Below, piece by piece: positions 5,316 through 5,439 of a stretch of 5,439 nt of DNA. The notes beneath the pieces were generated by a model. It ran no database searches and had not been told where the DNA came from. It saw only the letters and a list, made by a program, of their open reading frames with translations. How positions within the stretch are numbered: the first letter of the stretch is position 1; each line of letters starts with the position of its first letter. Origin of the DNA: Ruminococcaceae bacterium UBA4958 (GTDB taxonomy: Bacteria > Bacillota > Clostridia > Oscillospirales > Acutalibacteraceae); NCBI GenBank assembly GCA_002397355.1, contig DHAI01000062.1:35721-41159 (forward strand), written 5' to 3'. The position numbers and the translations under genes were made by a program.

Positions 5316-5344
5316 TTGATTTTCGAGCGGTATGGCGTTATAAT
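5316..5344 (+). promoter_or_regulatory. Strong promoter of tRNA-Val
   Basis: TTGATT (5316-5321) and TATAAT (5339-5344) are separated by 17 bases. Transcription would start near G5351, giving a 12-base leader before the mature tRNA at 5363. The boxes are the same as those of the promoter at 3928. Confidence 0.85.
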
Positions 5345-5362
5345 GAGAAAGTCAATTTACGA

Positions 5363-5439
5363 GGACGTTTAGCTCAGTTGGCTAGAGCGTTCGCTTGACG
5401 TGCGAAAGGTCACAGGTTCGAGTCCTGTAACGTCCACCA
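5363..5439 (+). tRNA. tRNA-Val (anticodon GAC)
   Basis: The 77-base gene folds into a complete cloverleaf. The acceptor stem is GGACGTT (5363-5369) with AACGTCC (5429-5435), the D stem GCTC/GAGC (5372-5375, 5385-5388), the anticodon stem TTCGC/GCGAA (5390-5394, 5402-5406), and the T stem ACAGG/CCTGT (5412-5416, 5424-5428) with a TTCGAGT loop. The 7-base anticodon loop TTGACGT places GAC at 5397-5399, reading GUC and GUU valine codons. The discriminator is A5436 and CCA is encoded at 5437-5439, the last bases of the window. All four stems are perfectly paired, so the gene looks functional. Further tRNA genes could follow outside the window. Confidence 0.96.

Noticed and set aside
5207..5398. 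63-codon plus-strand frame running into the tRNA
   Set aside because: It reads through the tRNA promoter and most of the tRNA gene, has no ribosome binding site, and its translation is not protein-like.
1..5439. CRISPR array, insertion sequence or toxin-antitoxin pair
   Set aside because: No regularly spaced repeats, no transposase-like frame or flanking terminal repeats, and no paired small genes were seen on either strand.

Overview
This window looks like chromosomal DNA of an anaerobic, moderately GC-rich Firmicute of the class Clostridia (Oscillospiraceae/Ruminococcaceae-like). The evidence is an [FeFe]-hydrogenase operon, a small protein carrying a NrdD-type (oxygen-sensitive ribonucleotide reductase) motif, strong AGGAGG-like ribosome binding sites, AT-rich promoters of the vegetative sigma type between GC-rich genes, and a tRNA gene with encoded CCA. 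The genus cannot be fixed from the sequence alone.

Layout. Positions 1-34 hold a perfect 15-bp hairpin that ends the minus-strand operon. Positions 92-3666 (minus strand) are a two-gene operon. The upstream gene (1831-3666) encodes a 611-aa flavoprotein that joins a NuoF-type [4Fe-4S] domain to a GltD/NfnB-like NAD(P)H oxidoreductase. The downstream gene (92-1837) encodes a 581-aa [FeFe] hydrogenase with a full relay of iron-sulfur clusters. The two genes overlap by 7 bases. Positions 3667-3979 are an AT-rich divergent intergenic region with an excellent plus-strand promoter, only a weak minus-strand promoter candidate, and a possible 29-codon ORF. Positions 3980-4258 (plus) encode a cysteine-free 92-aa protein whose last third resembles the glycyl-radical tail of anaerobic ribonucleotide reductase; a hairpin terminator follows. 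Positions 4413-5135 (plus) encode a Sir2-family NAD-dependent deacetylase with its own promoter. Positions 5136-5362 are non-coding, with weak hairpins and a strong tRNA promoter. Positions 5363-5439 are a complete tRNA-Val(GAC), ending exactly at the window edge.

How the parts work together. The two operon products probably form one soluble complex: the flavoprotein takes electrons from (or gives them to) NAD(P)(H), and the hydrogenase evolves or consumes H2. This arrangement fits the glutamate-synthase-linked [FeFe]-hydrogenase type known from clostridia. The NrdD-like protein, the sirtuin and the tRNA are separate transcription units. NAD metabolism loosely links the hydrogenase and the sirtuin, but nothing in the sequence shows a shared pathway. 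The least explained item is the stand-alone NrdD-tail protein.
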